Source: Pseudomonadota bacterium
GTDB taxonomy: Bacteria; Pseudomonadota; Alphaproteobacteria; Acetobacterales; Acetobacteraceae
NCBI GenBank assembly: GCA_021785335.1
Contig: JAJYFW010000073.1
Span: 1 to 7,769 of the forward strand
DNA length: 7,769 bases
Direction of reading: 5' to 3'
Below the pieces are notes generated by a model, which was not told where the DNA came from, ran no database searches, and was given only the letters and a program-made list of their open reading frames with translations. This document shows positions 6,769 to 7,769 of this stretch, piece after piece. Position 1 is the first letter of the stretch. Each line of letters starts with the position of its first letter. Position numbers and translations under genes: made by a program.

Positions 6769-7560
6769 ATGCTCAAATCCCGTGATGCATTCCGGGGCAT
6801 CGGCGCCGTGTTCGGCGCCGTGCTTCTCGCCATCGCCTTGCCCACCGCCGTTCCCGCCGCGCGCGCCGATGCGCCGCTGCATCACTGTGCCTCCCGCCTG
6901 GCGGCAGGGAAGAAGCTGCTGATCGTGGCGTTCGGCTCTTCCTCCACGGAGGGTATCGGCGCCAGCGACCGCAGCCACGCCTATCCCGAGCGTCTCGCCC
7001 GCCTGCTCGCGGCGCGCCTGCCGGTGCCGGTTGTGGTGCGCAACGAGGGCATCGGCGGGCAGGACGCGGACAACATGCTGCCGCGGCTGCTGCGTCAGGT
7101 GATCCCGGAGCATCCGGCCTTGGTGATCTGGCAGACCGGCAGCAACGACCCGCTGCGCCACGTGCCGCTCCGCCGCTTCATCGCCGAGACGCGGGCGGGG
7201 CTGGTGGCGCTGCGGGCGGCGGGGATCGACACGATGCTGATGGAGCCGCAGGTCTCGCGCGTGCTGCATAAGGCCGGCGGCTCGCTGGCCTATCGTGACG
7301 CACTGCGCGCCCTCGGCCAGGAGTACGGCGTGCCGGTGATCCCCCGCTACGAACTGATGCGGCGCTGGCTCGCGGCCGGCACCGTGCCCGCCTCCGCGTT
7401 GATGGCGCCGGACGGGCTGCACATGGCCGATGGCGGTTACGCGGCGCTGGCGCGCGAGGTCGCGCGCGAGATCGCGCGGGGCATGGGTCTGCCCGCAGGC
7501 ACCGGGATCACGTTCGTGGCGGCCGGGCCCGCGCGGCCCATGCCGCGCCGGGCGCGATAG
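6769..7560 (+). CDS. Secreted SGNH/GDSL-type hydrolase or acyltransferase
   Basis: A 263-residue SGNH-fold protein with a signal peptide. Residues 1-33 hold a basic start (K3, R5, R9), a hydrophobic core (about 10-30) and a cleavage-like ARA before D34, so it should be periplasmic or secreted. The blocks are in order: block I FGSSSTEG (55-62) with S58 as nucleophile; block II EGIGGQDADN (93-102) with an oxyanion Gly; block III GSND (124-127) with N126; block V DGLH (215-218) with D215 and H218 completing the triad. The usual Asp of GDS is Ser here. The C-terminus is basic (RPMPRRAR). It follows opgC by 62 bases on the same strand, with a weak ribosome-binding site before the ATG at 6769. Substrate is unknown: an ester on a glycan or a lipid, or acyl transfer with the OpgC-like neighbour, are the main options. 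Confidence 0.85.
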   Translation: MLKSRDAFRGIGAVFGAVLLAIALPTAVPAARADAPLHHCASRLAAGKKLLIVAFGSSSTEGIGASDRSHAYPERLARLLAARLPVPVVVRNEGIGGQDADNMLPRLLRQVIPEHPALVIWQTGSNDPLRHVPLRRFIAETRAGLVALRAAGIDTMLMEPQVSRVLHKAGGSLAYRDALRALGQEYGVPVIPRYELMRRWLAAGTVPASALMAPDGLHMADGGYAALAREVAREIARGMGLPAGTGITFVAAGPARPMPRRAR

Positions 7561-7589
7561 GCGGCGCTCGCGGGGCCGCGGGCGACGAC

Positions 7590-7595
7590 GGAAGG
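7590..7595 (+). promoter_or_regulatory. Ribosome-binding site for aat
   Basis: GGAAGG lies 7 bases before the GTG at 7603 and supports that start. The same frame is closed by the SGNH stop at 7558-7560 and there is no ATG between, so GTG is the natural start. Confidence 0.7.
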
Positions 7596-7602
7596 CCGGA
7601 TC

Positions 7603-7769
7603 GTGTCGCATCCCACCGACAAACGGCGCCGGCTGGTGCTTACGCCCGACCTGATGCTGCGGGCGTACCGTGCCGGACTGTTCCCGATGGCGCCCTCGCG
7701 CGCGAGCGCCCGCCTCGAATGGCTTGACCCGCCGGAGCGCGGCATCCTGCCGCTCGACGCGTTTCACCT
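7603..7769 (+). CDS. aat: Leucyl/phenylalanyl-tRNA-protein transferase (Aat), N-terminal part
   Basis: Adds Leu or Phe from a charged tRNA to proteins with N-terminal Lys or Arg, marking them for ClpS/ClpAP degradation in the bacterial N-degron pathway. Only the first 55 codons are in the window. They read LTPDLMLRAYRAGLFPMAPS (residues 13-32), then LEWLDPPERGILPLDAFH (near 37-54), which is the conserved opening of this family; full length is usually 200-250 residues. The start is a GTG with a good ribosome-binding site, 42 bases after the SGNH stop. The order accC then aat is common in alphaproteobacteria, but here two genes separate them. The frame is open to the right edge. Confidence 0.9.
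   Translation, partial: MSHPTDKRRRLVLTPDLMLRAYRAGLFPMAPSRASARLEWLDPPERGILPLDAFH

Noticed and set aside
6439..7767. 442-codon minus-strand open frame over the SGNH gene and aat
   Set aside because: Crosses two supported plus-strand genes and reads as low-complexity basic sequence.

Overview
This is a high-GC bacterial chromosome segment with dense housekeeping genes and no tRNA, rRNA, CRISPR array or insertion sequence that I can see. The gene set (a fold-III ornithine decarboxylase, thiS-thiG, and aroQ-accB-accC with aat downstream) and the protein sequences point to an alphaproteobacterium. Rhodospirillales/Acetobacteraceae is my best guess. That placement rests on family recognition, not on a database search.

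Layout. Positions 1-1072 (minus) hold most of an ornithine/lysine decarboxylase gene for polyamine synthesis, cut off at the left edge. A 237-base divergent spacer (1073-1309) follows; it carries a small hairpin over the decarboxylase ribosome-binding site and a C8 run. Positions 1310-2254 (plus) encode a YihY/UPF0761 inner-membrane protein. Its 3' end overlaps by 77 bp, tail to tail, the minus-strand thiazole pair thiS-thiG (2178-3187). A 134-base divergent spacer separates thiS from the plus-strand run.

Plus-strand run. aroQ (3322-3774), accB (3771-4226) and accC (4231-5571) are joined by a 4-base overlap and a 4-base gap, so they look like one operon for shikimate-pathway step 3 and the first step of fatty-acid synthesis. 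A membrane acyltransferase of the OpgC family (5600-6706) and a secreted SGNH/GDSL hydrolase (6769-7560) come next. The start of aat (leucyl/phenylalanyl-tRNA-protein transferase, 7603 onward) is cut by the right edge.

What stands out. In many alphaproteobacteria aat lies close downstream of accC, so the opgC-like/SGNH pair looks like a two-gene cassette inserted into a conserved housekeeping run. The two proteins could act together: OpgC proteins move acyl groups across the inner membrane onto periplasmic glycans, and SGNH proteins act as the soluble transferase or esterase partner in several glycan-acylation systems. This is the best candidate for something little described here. Other points worth checking are an AroQ with Thr where most type II dehydroquinases have an active-site His, and the leader structure in front of the decarboxylase gene.
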